Assembly: GCA_047639615.1 (NCBI GenBank) | Contig: JBLIOL010000083.1 | Coordinates: 1-17,276 of the forward strand | DNA length: 17,276 nucleotides | Source of the DNA: CAYWNK01 sp047639615 | GTDB lineage: Bacteria > Planctomycetota > UBA1135 > GCA-002686595 | Direction of reading: 5' to 3' | Part shown: piece by piece, positions 8,621 to 16,045 of the stretch | Layout of the letters: each line of letters opens with the position of its first letter | Position numbering within the stretch: position 1 is the first letter of the stretch | Notes under the pieces: model-generated | What the model saw: only the letters and a program-made list of their open reading frames with translations | Told to the model about the DNA's origin: nothing | Databases searched by the model: none | Program-made: the position numbers and the translations under genes

Positions 8621-8848
8621 TCAGGCCTTCAGCGTGCCGCCGTGCTCGCAGAGGTGCTGCGGGATGAGCTCCTTCGCAGCGCAGGCTTTCTGCGTAGCCT
8701 CCTCGCAGAGGCAGTCGCCGATAATGGTCCCGTCCGGCAGACGCCCACCACAGGAACCGGAGAGCTTCTTGCCGTTGAAAACCACCCCCACCGCCATACC
8801 GCAAACGGCAAGGAGCATGAAGACGAAGGCGCCGAGAAAGACTTCCAT
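8621..8848 (-). CDS. NqrM-like (DUF539) small membrane protein
   Basis: A 75-residue protein with one N-terminal transmembrane helix (about 2-25) and then KKLSGSCGG (27-35 counted from the ATG), followed by a C-x-C pair at 46 and 48 and two further cysteines. A helix followed by K-x-x-GSCGG and clustered cysteines is the hallmark of NqrM, which helps mature the iron centre of sodium-pumping NADH:quinone reductase (Na+-NQR). The C-terminal tail is longer and its cysteines are spaced differently from typical NqrM, so a related metal-handling role is possible. No nqr structural genes are in the window. Two starts compete. GTG at 8854 has a GAGGAGG-type Shine-Dalgarno seven bases upstream. ATG at 8848 has TAGAAT exactly six bases upstream, fitting a leaderless mRNA. 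I chose the ATG, with little certainty. The sulfatase follows after five bases. Confidence 0.65.
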   Translation of the reverse strand: MEVFLGAFVFMLLAVCGMAVGVVFNGKKLSGSCGGRLPDGTIIGDCLCEEATQKACAAKELIPQHLCEHGGTLKA

Positions 8849-8854
8849 GGCCAC

Positions 8855-8860
8855 ATTCTA
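8855..8860 (-). promoter_or_regulatory. putative -10 element (TAGAAT) for the NqrM-like/sulfatase cluster
   Basis: TAGAAT on the minus strand matches five of six -10 consensus bases and lies exactly six bases before the ATG at 8848. If used, it would also exclude the Shine-Dalgarno sequence just upstream from the transcript. It faces the cupin promoter across a 46-base gap. Confidence 0.5.
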
Positions 8861-8861
8861 G

Positions 8862-8869
8862 CCCTCCTC
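8862..8869 (-). promoter_or_regulatory. strong Shine-Dalgarno sequence for the alternative GTG start of the NqrM-like gene
   Basis: On the minus strand the bases read GAGGAGGG, seven bases before a GTG at 8854 that is in frame with the NqrM-like protein and adds two residues. It is the only strong Shine-Dalgarno match I found before any gene in the window. It can act only if transcription starts upstream of it, which conflicts with the TAGAAT element at 8855-8860. Confidence 0.45.
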
Positions 8870-8906
8870 GAACACCATATCCGGGGGCAAGGCGTGGATT
8901 TCGGGC

Positions 8907-8912
8907 TAAACT
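8907..8912 (+). promoter_or_regulatory. putative -10 element (TAAACT) giving a leaderless cupin mRNA
   Basis: TAAACT lies exactly six bases before the ATG at 8919, so transcription would begin on the A of the start codon. No clear -35 hexamer and no Shine-Dalgarno sequence are visible. The same arrangement appears at the divergent NqrM-like gene. Confidence 0.55.
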
Positions 8913-8918
8913 CACCCC

Positions 8919-9293
8919 ATGAGCGCACCCAAGACCATCAACATCGCGGAGAAGTTCGCCCAGGTCCAGGATCAGTGGACCCCGCACCGCATCGCCACCT
9001 TCGACGACCACCAGATCTTCCTGGCGCGGGTCGAGGGGGATTTCGTCTGGCACGACCATGCGGACCACGCGGAGGTCTTCCTGCCGATCAAAGGCGTGCT
9101 GCTGATCGACTTCGAGGACGGCTCCGTGGCCCGGGTGGCCGCCGGCGAGGTGCTGGTGGTGCCGGCCGGCGTCAAGCACCGGCCGCGCACGGAGGACGGC
9201 GAGTGTCAACTGCTGGTGCTCGACCCCCTAGTGACCAAGCACACCGGCGACGTCAAGTGCGACCGGACCGTGGAAGAGTTCCGAGTGATTTGA
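8919..9293 (+). CDS. single-domain cupin protein
   Basis: A 124-residue single-domain cupin (cupin_2 type), predicted cytoplasmic since no signal peptide is seen. Cupin motif 1 shows H45 and H47 followed by E52, and motif 2 shows PAGVKH with H87; together these would bind one metal ion in the beta-barrel. Small cupins of this size include sugar isomerases, dioxygenases and ligand sensors, and nothing here decides among them. The substrate is therefore unknown. The gene is divergent from the NqrM-like/sulfatase cluster and is followed after 16 bases by the thioredoxin-like/HEAT gene, so those two are probably co-transcribed. The ATG is supported by the TAAACT element six bases upstream. Confidence 0.88.
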   Translation: MSAPKTINIAEKFAQVQDQWTPHRIATFDDHQIFLARVEGDFVWHDHADHAEVFLPIKGVLLIDFEDGSVARVAAGEVLVVPAGVKHRPRTEDGECQLLVLDPLVTKHTGDVKCDRTVEEFRVI

Positions 9294-9309
9294 CCCGAGC
9301 CCCGAGACC

Positions 9310-11148
9310 ATGTTCAAAGCCAGCCTGATCGCACTCGCACTCGCCAGCCAGGACGTCCCCGCTCAGCCCACGCTGGAGTGGTACCAGCCGAGCCAATTCG
9401 AAGCCGCCCTGGAGCGCGCCGAGGAGGAGAACCGCCCACTCCTGATCCAGGGTGTCTCCTTCGGCTTGGACGTACGCGGCAGCGCCGGTAGCGCGCTGGT
9501 CGGCGTGCCCTCCGACGCCATGACCGCTTGGGGACAAGTTTTCACCGACCCCGACGTGGCCGGCCTGCTTCGGCGGCGCTTCATCCCGGTCATCTATGAA
9601 ACCAGCGGCGTCGGCGCCGCCTCTAGCGAGGCCGCGGATGCCTTTGTAGAGGATGGACCGGCCGATGCCTTCAGCTTCCTGATCGTGTGCGCGCCGGACG
9701 GCGAGCTGCTCTTGGATGCGGGCCTTGCGCCGCAGCAACTGCACGCGCAACTGCTGCGCGTACTCGAAGAGAATTTCGATCTGGATAGCCCCGCGGAAGG
9801 CGAGGATGAACTTCTCGCTGCCGCCGCCAATGGCGACGCCGCCGCCTGCCTTGAGGTGGCGCGCATGCAGCTCGACCTTGGTCTCGCTTCGGGGGCACGC
9901 CCCTACTTGGATCAGGCGAAGAATTCGAAGGATGGACAAGCGGCCTGGGCCCAGGTCGAACTGCGCCTACGCGCCAGCCAGGGCGACTGGCTCGGCCAAG
10001 CGCTCTTCGAAGCCGAGCTGCGCATCGGGGCCGATCCGCCGACTCAACTGATGGAGCTCAGCCGCGGACGCCGCCGGCTCGCTGTGGGCTCCGCCAGCGC
10101 GGCTCGGGATGGACTCCAACCCGCCTGCCTCGCTGCGGGCACAGAGAGCCTCGCGCCTGCCCTGCACTACGCTGCCGGCCGCGCCGCGTGGATCGAAGGC
10201 AACCATCAGTGGGCGCGCTTTCACTTCGGCTGGGTCCTGCGCAATGCCCCCCATAGCGTCAGCGCCTGGCGCACCCGACGCGCACTCATGGCCGAAGTCT
10301 CCAGCATCCCGAACCCCGACCTGCGCGATGCGCGCAACCCAGAGTTCGAGGGCCGCGACGTGCCTGGCGCTGAGCAACTAGCCCAGGCATCCGCAGCCCA
10401 CAAGGAGCTGCTGCCCGCCTTCGAAGCTAGCGACTTCCGACGCGGCGAAGACGAGTCCAGCGGCGCTTCCGGCGCCAGCGCCAACATGGACCCCACCAGC
10501 GTCGCAGTCGTCGCCAAGCTCGAGGACGGCGCCGCCGCCTACGCTGACTCAGCCAAACTAGTAAGCCAGCTCCAGGACCTCGGCGAGCCCTGTATCGACC
10601 CGCTCGTGGCTGCCATGGAGAACCCCGACTTCCTCGGCCGTGGACAAGCTGCCAACGCCCTGGCCAAGGTGCTAGCCCAGGTGGGCACGCGCCCGCCGCG
10701 CGCGATGGCTGCCCTGACCGCTGCCACCGAGGATGAGGACCGCTACGTGCGCACCCTGGCGCGTACAGCCAAGCGCTTCCTCGATCGCTACCCCACCGCC
10801 GACGAGCAGCAGGCAACCGAAGCCCAAGCTGCTCAGCCTAAGGTCAGCTACGACCCGGTCGCCCTGGCAGCGAGCTTCTCCGCTGACCCCGCCCAGGCCG
10901 CATTGAACCGCCAGATCGTGAGCAAGCTCGCGAGCATCGGCCCCAAGGCCAGCGAGGCCCTGCTCGCCGCTCTGTCGGACCCCGAGCACCCGTCCCCCGC
11001 CTGGTGCGCCTGGGCCCTGGGTCGCTGCCAAGCGTCCCTGGCCGAGCCCGACGAGGCAGCCCTCGAAGTACTCAACAAGGCAGCCAACGGAACCGTGCAA
11101 CCCCTGGGCAGCTTCGCCACTGCCGCCGCGGAGCTCCTGGGCTTCTAG
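9310..11148 (+). CDS. exported thioredoxin-like protein with TPR-like and HEAT repeats
   Basis: A 612-residue protein of unknown function. A short hydrophobic N-terminus (about 1-19, ending near PAQP) looks like a signal peptide, so it is probably periplasmic. Residues 22-155 resemble thioredoxin_7-type domains: a helix before RPLLIQG, then FTDPDVAGLLRRRFIPV, then FLIVCAPDG. The expected CxxC after the first core strand is replaced by GVSFGLD, so redox catalysis of the usual kind is unlikely. Residues 170-320 are helical, TPR-like. A linker rich in Ala, Gly and Ser (370-395) leads to HEAT-like repeats at 400-612. A scaffold or binding role is plausible but inferred. There is no TAnnnT element six bases before its ATG, which fits read-through from the cupin gene. 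Its stop shares a CTAG with the opposing peptidase gene. Confidence 0.85.
   Translation: MFKASLIALALASQDVPAQPTLEWYQPSQFEAALERAEEENRPLLIQGVSFGLDVRGSAGSALVGVPSDAMTAWGQVFTDPDVAGLLRRRFIPVIYETSGVGAASSEAADAFVEDGPADAFSFLIVCAPDGELLLDAGLAPQQLHAQLLRVLEENFDLDSPAEGEDELLAAAANGDAAACLEVARMQLDLGLASGARPYLDQAKNSKDGQAAWAQVELRLRASQGDWLGQALFEAELRIGADPPTQLMELSRGRRRLAVGSASAARDGLQPACLAAGTESLAPALHYAAGRAAWIEGNHQWARFHFGWVLRNAPHSVSAWRTRRALMAEVSSIPNPDLRDARNPEFEGRDVPGAEQLAQASAAHKELLPAFEASDFRRGEDESSGASGASANMDPTSVAVVAKLEDGAAAYADSAKLVSQLQDLGEPCIDPLVAAMENPDFLGRGQAANALAKVLAQVGTRPPRAMAALTAATEDEDRYVRTLARTAKRFLDRYPTADEQQATEAQAAQPKVSYDPVALAASFSADPAQAALNRQIVSKLASIGPKASEALLAALSDPEHPSPAWCAWALGRCQASLAEPDEAALEVLNKAANGTVQPLGSFATAAAELLGF
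11145..11148. other. CTAG palindrome serving as stop codons for two convergent genes
   Basis: TAG at 11146-11148 ends the thioredoxin-like/HEAT gene on the plus strand. The complement of 11145-11147 is also TAG and ends the M28 peptidase gene on the minus strand. The genes thus overlap by four bases, and I see no hairpin-plus-U-tract terminator next to them. Confidence 0.85.
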
Positions 11149-12431
11149 GGGTTCTTCGGCACGATCACCCGGCTACGGTGGCCGCCCTCGGAAACCGAGC
11201 GCACGCCGAAGAAGTAGCTGTCGGCGCTGATGCCCTCCACCTTGGCCGCCACGCGCTCTTCGCCTGCAGCTGGCGCGGGCACGGCCTGCACGCCTTCCCA
11301 GTCGGGGCTAGTGGTGCTCCGCCAAACGACCTCGTAGGAGGCGGCAGCGGGCACGGCGGTCCAGCTGAGGCGCGTGTGGTAGGACAGGGCCGCGCGAATC
11401 CTGGGCGGCGCCGGCGGCGCCGGCGCTAGGGCCAACTCAGCCAAGCACGCAGCGTTCAAGCTCGCCACGACGGCCATGTAGTCGCCCGAGACGTGCTCCG
11501 CCAGGTCGCCGAAGCGTTGCTCGTCCTCCTCGCGCACATTCTGATGCTGGCGCGCGTAGTACTCATTGGCCTCCGACATGCGCACGGCCGGGTATCCAAA
11601 CTCGTCGAAAGGTATGTGGTCACCCCCACGACCGAAGCGGTCCAAGCGGAAGATCAGCTTGAGCTTGGCGCTCTCCACGTAGCGCGCAGCACTGCCCGAC
11701 ATGCTGCGTGCTAAGGAACGAGAAGGCGAGTGCATGCCATCGATGGCCTTGGAGAAACAGCGCACGGTGTGTGGGTCGATCACTCCGTTGCCGCCTTCGA
11801 TACCGCCGACGATGTCGTTGGTGATCATGCCGTCCACGTCCACGCCCGTCTCCTGCATGACCTTGGCGAAGTGCTTGGAACCGAAGAGGCCCTGCTCCTC
11901 GCCGGGTACGCACAGGAAGACCAGGTTGGCGCTGTACTCGCCGCCAGCCAGGATGCGTGCCAGCTCGAGCACGACGGCCGTGCCACTGGCATCGTCGTCG
12001 GCGCCCGGGGCGAAGGAGTCCGCGTCCATGCCGCGCGAGCCGCGTGAGTCGTAGTGACCGGAGACGATGTAGGTGCGGCCCTGCTCGTCCACGTCGCGTC
12101 CCGGTAGGTAGCCGTAGACATTGACGCCCTCAGCCTTCTGCCCGCGAGCCTCGATCATGAAGCGCTGCTCGCGCACCTGCAGGCGCCCTCCCGTCTGCTT
12201 GGAGATCGCCTCCAACTCGCTCTTCAGCCAACGCCGAGCCGCCCCGATGCCGCGGGTCTTGGACTTGGTATCAGAGAAGGTGTGCCGGGTGTGGAAGCCC
12301 ACCAGCTTCTCCACATCCCCCATCAGGCGCTCAGGTTTGATCTGATCCAGGGCGGCAGGGATCGGATCGGACGAGCTTGAATGGCCTAGGGCCAGCCCGG
12401 TGAGGCACAGCAGCAGAAGAATCGGTCGCAT
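11145..12431 (-). CDS. secreted M28-family zinc metallopeptidase with C-terminal Fn3-like domain
   Basis: A 428-residue exported peptidase, probably an aminopeptidase. A signal peptide covers about 1-16 (hydrophobic LLLLCLTGLALG). The M28 two-zinc site is visible: HYD (H126, D128), GADDDASG (143-150, bridging aspartate D145 or D146), PGEEQG with the general base E178 and ligand E179, ND (D206) and GGDH (H272). The catalytic domain ends near 330. A proline-rich linker (about 337-343) joins a fibronectin type III-like domain (345-425) that may bind substrate or cell surface. Substrate preference cannot be read from sequence. It is divergent from the HEAT gene across 42 bases. TAGGCT lies exactly six bases before the ATG, suggesting a leaderless mRNA. 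Confidence 0.93.
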   Translation of the reverse strand: MRPILLLLCLTGLALGHSSSSDPIPAALDQIKPERLMGDVEKLVGFHTRHTFSDTKSKTRGIGAARRWLKSELEAISKQTGGRLQVREQRFMIEARGQKAEGVNVYGYLPGRDVDEQGRTYIVSGHYDSRGSRGMDADSFAPGADDDASGTAVVLELARILAGGEYSANLVFLCVPGEEQGLFGSKHFAKVMQETGVDVDGMITNDIVGGIEGGNGVIDPHTVRCFSKAIDGMHSPSRSLARSMSGSAARYVESAKLKLIFRLDRFGRGGDHIPFDEFGYPAVRMSEANEYYARQHQNVREEDEQRFGDLAEHVSGDYMAVVASLNAACLAELALAPAPPAPPRIRAALSYHTRLSWTAVPAAASYEVVWRSTTSPDWEGVQAVPAPAAGEERVAAKVEGISADSYFFGVRSVSEGGHRSRVIVPKNP

Positions 12432-12437
12432 GCCCCG

Positions 12438-12443
12438 AGCCTA
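12438..12443 (-). promoter_or_regulatory. putative -10 element (TAGGCT) giving a leaderless peptidase mRNA
   Basis: On the minus strand TAGGCT is followed by six bases and the ATG at 12431. It keeps the T, A and final T that define TAnnnT promoters, but the middle bases are GC-rich. No -35 or Shine-Dalgarno sequence is visible. The opposing HEAT-gene element is only 15 bases away. Confidence 0.45.
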
Positions 12444-12458
12444 ACCGGAACTCGGCGG

Positions 12459-12464
12459 TACATT
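12459..12464 (+). promoter_or_regulatory. possible -10 element (TACATT) for the HEAT-repeat gene
   Basis: TACATT matches four of six consensus bases and lies nine bases before the ATG at 12474. This would give a leader of at most about three bases. The whole divergent spacer is 42 bases, so both genes must start transcription within it or inside each other's coding region. Confidence 0.4.
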
Positions 12465-12473
12465 CCTGCCCTC

Positions 12474-13340
12474 ATGTCCGCCCCCAAAGAAATCGATCCG
12501 CGTGAAATCCCTACGGACTCCCTGGTGGAGCTCGCTGTGCACCTGGCCCACGAGGACCCCGACCTGGAAGCTGAGCAGCTCTGGGCATGTATTCATGCCC
12601 TGCAGCCCCGGGCGGATCAGGAGCTGTTCGAGATCGCAGCGCAGTGGTGCCAAAGTGAAGCTTGCGTAGAGCGCGAGCTCGGCGCTGACCTGCTCGGCCA
12701 ATTCGGCAACGAGGAAGAGGAGAACCCGCGCCCCTTCGCCGCCGAGAGCCTGAAGCTTCTGACCGGTCTCTTGAACGACCCCGAGCCGGAAGTTCAGCAG
12801 AGCGCCATCGTCGCCATGGGACACCTGCGCAGACGCAACCCGGACCTACCCGTGGACACCCTCTGGGACAGCTCATTGTTGAAGACCGCTGCGAGCCACC
12901 AAGAAGCCGAGGTACGCGAAGCGGTCGCCCATGCCCTGGGTGGACCTGGCCACTGCGATGACTGCCCCGTCGCCGTAGAGATCATGCTCGGGCTGACCGC
13001 CGACTCGAGCGACCTCGTGCGCAACTGGGCCACCTTCGGCCTGGGCGTCATGAGCCAGATCGATTCGCCCGCCATCCGCGCAGCCCTGGCCGCGCGCCTC
13101 TCGGACCCGCACGACGACACGCGCAACGAAGCCACCGTAGCCCTCGCCATGCGCCACGACGAGGGCGTCATCGCCCTGATCGAGCTCGACCTGCAAGGGG
13201 AGGAAGTCTTCGACCACGCCATCGAGGCCGCCGGAGCCTTCCCGCGGCCGGAGTTCCTCCCGCACCTCGAGCGCCTGCTGGAACTGCACCCCGGGGACGA
13301 TGTCATTCAGGATGCCCTGAACAACTTCGCCCCCGAGTAG
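12474..13340 (+). CDS. cytoplasmic HEAT-repeat protein, YibA-like
   Basis: A 288-residue protein made almost entirely of short paired helices, read as about six or seven HEAT-type repeats from residue 50 to the end. Clear repeat units include LVRNWATFGLG (181-191), DDTRNEATVALAMRHDEG (214-231) and HAIEAAGAF (248-256). The C-terminal half, especially the VRNWA, RNEA and IEAAG segments, resembles E. coli YibA (RhsIA, an immunity protein beside rhsA) as I remember it. The family is broad, and no Rhs or other toxin gene lies in the window, so an immunity role is not supported here. No signal peptide is present, so it should be cytoplasmic and may act by binding another protein. It is convergent with valS with only five bases between the stop codons. 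Confidence 0.85.
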   Translation: MSAPKEIDPREIPTDSLVELAVHLAHEDPDLEAEQLWACIHALQPRADQELFEIAAQWCQSEACVERELGADLLGQFGNEEEENPRPFAAESLKLLTGLLNDPEPEVQQSAIVAMGHLRRRNPDLPVDTLWDSSLLKTAASHQEAEVREAVAHALGGPGHCDDCPVAVEIMLGLTADSSDLVRNWATFGLGVMSQIDSPAIRAALAARLSDPHDDTRNEATVALAMRHDEGVIALIELDLQGEEVFDHAIEAAGAFPRPEFLPHLERLLELHPGDDVIQDALNNFAPE

Positions 13341-13345
13341 CGTCC

Positions 13346-16012
13346 TTACAGGCCTTCGATGTTGCGGCGCAGGAGCTCGATCTCGTGCGTGCGGCGCACG
13401 AGGTAGCCGCGCTCGCCTTCGACGACCTCCGGGTCGGCGCGCTTGACGAAGTTCTCGTTGGCGAGCTTCGACTCCAGGCCGGCCTTGGCCTTCTCTGCCT
13501 TGGTGAGGCGCAGGGCGAAGACATCCTTGAGCTTGGTCATGTCCACGTCCTCGGGCAGGGGCACGAAGACCTCGAAGCCCGCAGCCACGGCCACGGCGCT
13601 ACCCGCCGGACGCTCGGCGCTGGGGGCGATCTCGAGCGACTCAAGGAAGCCCAAGCTGATCGCCGAAGCGGCGTGGCGCTCGAGCACATCGCGCTCATTG
13701 TCTAGGGGAGCCGCCACGATGCAGACCAGGGGCTTGCGCTCGCCGACCATGGTCAGCGAACGGATCTGACGTGTTGCCTTGACCAGGTCCTGGAGCAGCT
13801 CCATTTCCTTATCGGCTGCCTCGTCCACCACCAGGCCCGCGCCGTCCGGCCAAGCCGCGACGATCAGCTGGCTCGGCATTTCCTCGCCGATGGTCTCGTA
13901 CAGGGCGCCCCACAGGGCTTCCGTCATGTACGGCGTGAAGGGATGCAGCAAGGCCAAGATGTCCTTGAGAACGCGCACCAAGGTGCCGCGCGCGGCAGCC
14001 GCGCTGACCGCGTCGTCGCCGGTCAAACGTCCCTTGGTGAGCTCCACATACCAGCTACAGAACTCGTCCCAGACGAAGCGGTACAGAGTTGTGGCCGCAT
14101 CGTTGAAGCGGTAGTTGTCGAGGTCATCGGAGACTTCGCTAATGGTGCGCGCCAGGCGCGAGCGGATCCAGCGATCCGCGAGCTCATGGGGTTCATCCGA
14201 ACGCTCACCAACCAGGTTGCCGGTCACGAAGCGCGTGGCGTTCCAAACCTTGTTGCAAAAGCGGCTGCCCTGCTCGAAGCGGTCCGAGGCCAAGCGCACG
14301 TCCTGGCCTTCCTTGGTCAGCAGCACCAAGCTGAAGCGCACAGCGTCCGCGCCGTACTGCTCGATCATGTCCAAGGGGTCGATACCGTTGCCGGCCGACT
14401 TCGACATGCGCTTGCCCTTGCTGTCGAGCACAGTGGCGTGGATGTAGACCGTGCTGAAGGGATTGCGCTGGGCTTCCGGCAGCTCGGGCATGAAGGCGTG
14501 CCCGGCCATAACCATGCGCGCCACCCACAGGTAGATGATCTCGGACGCGGTGGAGAGGAACTGCGTCGGGTAGAAGCGCTCCAGGTCAGCCGAGGTCTTA
14601 TCGGGCCAGCCCAAGGTAGCCAGCGGGAAGAGCCAAGACGAAGCCCAGGTATCGAGCACATCCTCATCGCGGCGCACCAGGGGCTTGCCGGTCTTCGGGT
14701 GCGGATCGCCCAGCTTCAGGTCGTCCACGGAAGCGGCCGGAACCTCGTCCTCGTCGTACCACACCGGCAACTGGTGTCCCCACCAGAGCTGACGGCTGAT
14801 GCACCAGTCGTGCACGTTCTCGAGCCAGTGCAGGTAGACCTTGCCCCAGCGCTCGGGGCGGAACTTCAGGTCGCCACCCTTGAGGGCCGCGATGGCAGGC
14901 TGCGCCAAGGGCTCCATCTTCACGAACCATTGCTCGGAGATGAGCGGCTCCACCGGCGATTTGGAACGGTCGGAAACCGACACGTTGTGGGTGATACTCT
15001 CGGTCTTCTCGAGCAAGCCAAGCTCGTCCAAGTCGGCCACGATTTTCTTGCGCGCCACCTCACGGCTGAGGCCGGCGTAGGCGCCGCCCTCCTCGTTGAT
15101 AGTGCCATCCTTGTTGAGGATGGTGATCATGCGCAGACCCGCGCGCTGGCCGCGCTCGTAGTCGGCGGGGTCGTGGGCCGGTGTGACCTTGACGCAGCCC
15201 GTGCCGAATTCCGCATCGACGCTCTCGTCAGCGATGATCGGAATCTCGCGCTCCAAGAACGGCAGGGTCACGGTCGTGCCGACCAAGTGTTTGTAGCGCT
15301 CGTCATCCGGGTGCACGGCCACGCCCGTGTCGCCCAGCATGGTCTCGGGGCGCGTCGTCGCCACCACCATGAACTCGCCGGGCTTGCCGGTGAGCGGGTA
15401 CTTCATGTGCCAGAGCTTGCCCTTCTTCGTGACGTACTCAATCTCGTCATCGGAGATAGCGGTCTGCAGCACGCAGTCCCAGTTCACCAGGCGCGAGCCG
15501 CGATAGATCAGACCGCGCTCCCACAGCTCGACGAAAGCCACGCGCACCGCGTGGCTGAGCTGCTCGTCCATGGTGAAGGCCGTGCGCGTCCAGTCGCAGG
15601 AGCAGCCCAAGCGCCGGAACTGCTCGAGGATGATCGAGCCGTGCTTCTCCTTCCACTCCCAGATGCGCGCGAGGAAGGCCTCGCGGCCGATGTCCTTGCG
15701 AGTCTTCTGCTCCTCGGCGTAGAGCTTCTTCTCCACCACCGCCTGGGTCGCGATACCCGCGTGGTCCGTGCCGGGCACCCACAGGGTGTCGTAGCCGCAC
15801 ATGCGCCGGTGGCGCACCACGATGTCCTGCACGGTGCCATTGAGGGCGTGGCCCATGTGCAGCACGCCGGTCACATTGGGCGGCGGAATCATCACCGTGA
15901 AGGGACCCTTCTCGCCCGCCTCGGCAGGCGGCTGGAAGGCGCCCGAGGACTCCCACTGGGCGTAGAGGTCCTGTTCGATATCGGCGGGTGTGTAGTGGGA
16001 CGGAAGCTGCAT
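13346..16012 (-). CDS. valS: valyl-tRNA synthetase
   Basis: An 888-residue class I synthetase that charges tRNA-Val with valine, within the family's usual length. HMGH (52-55) is the HIGH motif and RMSKS (535-539) the KMSKS loop, with its first lysine replaced by arginine. The editing domain lies about 200-340, with ATTRPETMLGDT at 218-229. WCISRQLWWGHQLPVWY (403-419) is typical of Val/Ile enzymes. The anticodon-binding domain follows at about 600-750, and a C-terminal coiled-coil arm (822-888) ends the protein. The frame is open upstream to 16156, but the family start motif (LPSHYTPADIEQDLYAQWE) begins right after the ATG at 16012. No Shine-Dalgarno sequence or start-proximal TAnnnT is present, so a longer leader into the 144-base divergent spacer is likely. 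Confidence 0.97.
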   Translation of the reverse strand: MQLPSHYTPADIEQDLYAQWESSGAFQPPAEAGEKGPFTVMIPPPNVTGVLHMGHALNGTVQDIVVRHRRMCGYDTLWVPGTDHAGIATQAVVEKKLYAEEQKTRKDIGREAFLARIWEWKEKHGSIILEQFRRLGCSCDWTRTAFTMDEQLSHAVRVAFVELWERGLIYRGSRLVNWDCVLQTAISDDEIEYVTKKGKLWHMKYPLTGKPGEFMVVATTRPETMLGDTGVAVHPDDERYKHLVGTTVTLPFLEREIPIIADESVDAEFGTGCVKVTPAHDPADYERGQRAGLRMITILNKDGTINEEGGAYAGLSREVARKKIVADLDELGLLEKTESITHNVSVSDRSKSPVEPLISEQWFVKMEPLAQPAIAALKGGDLKFRPERWGKVYLHWLENVHDWCISRQLWWGHQLPVWYDEDEVPAASVDDLKLGDPHPKTGKPLVRRDEDVLDTWASSWLFPLATLGWPDKTSADLERFYPTQFLSTASEIIYLWVARMVMAGHAFMPELPEAQRNPFSTVYIHATVLDSKGKRMSKSAGNGIDPLDMIEQYGADAVRFSLVLLTKEGQDVRLASDRFEQGSRFCNKVWNATRFVTGNLVGERSDEPHELADRWIRSRLARTISEVSDDLDNYRFNDAATTLYRFVWDEFCSWYVELTKGRLTGDDAVSAAAARGTLVRVLKDILALLHPFTPYMTEALWGALYETIGEEMPSQLIVAAWPDGAGLVVDEAADKEMELLQDLVKATRQIRSLTMVGERKPLVCIVAAPLDNERDVLERHAASAISLGFLESLEIAPSAERPAGSAVAVAAGFEVFVPLPEDVDMTKLKDVFALRLTKAEKAKAGLESKLANENFVKRADPEVVEGERGYLVRRTHEIELLRRNIEGL

Positions 16013-16045
16013 CGCGCTGCAAACCACGGAGGCTGGGAATAGGGT

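Noticed and set aside
9046..9060. TGGCAC within the cupin gene as a sigma-54 site.
   Set aside because: It is inside coding sequence, and no TTGC lies five bases downstream.
8616..9209. An upstream extension of the sulfatase frame giving 788 residues.
   Set aside because: It would run antisense through the cupin gene and across the NqrM-like gene. The signal peptide with its lipobox begins at the ATG at 8615.
13943..16042. A 699-codon open frame antisense to valS.
   Set aside because: valS on the other strand has all family motifs. Long antisense frames are expected opposite GC-rich genes, and this frame shows no recognisable domain.
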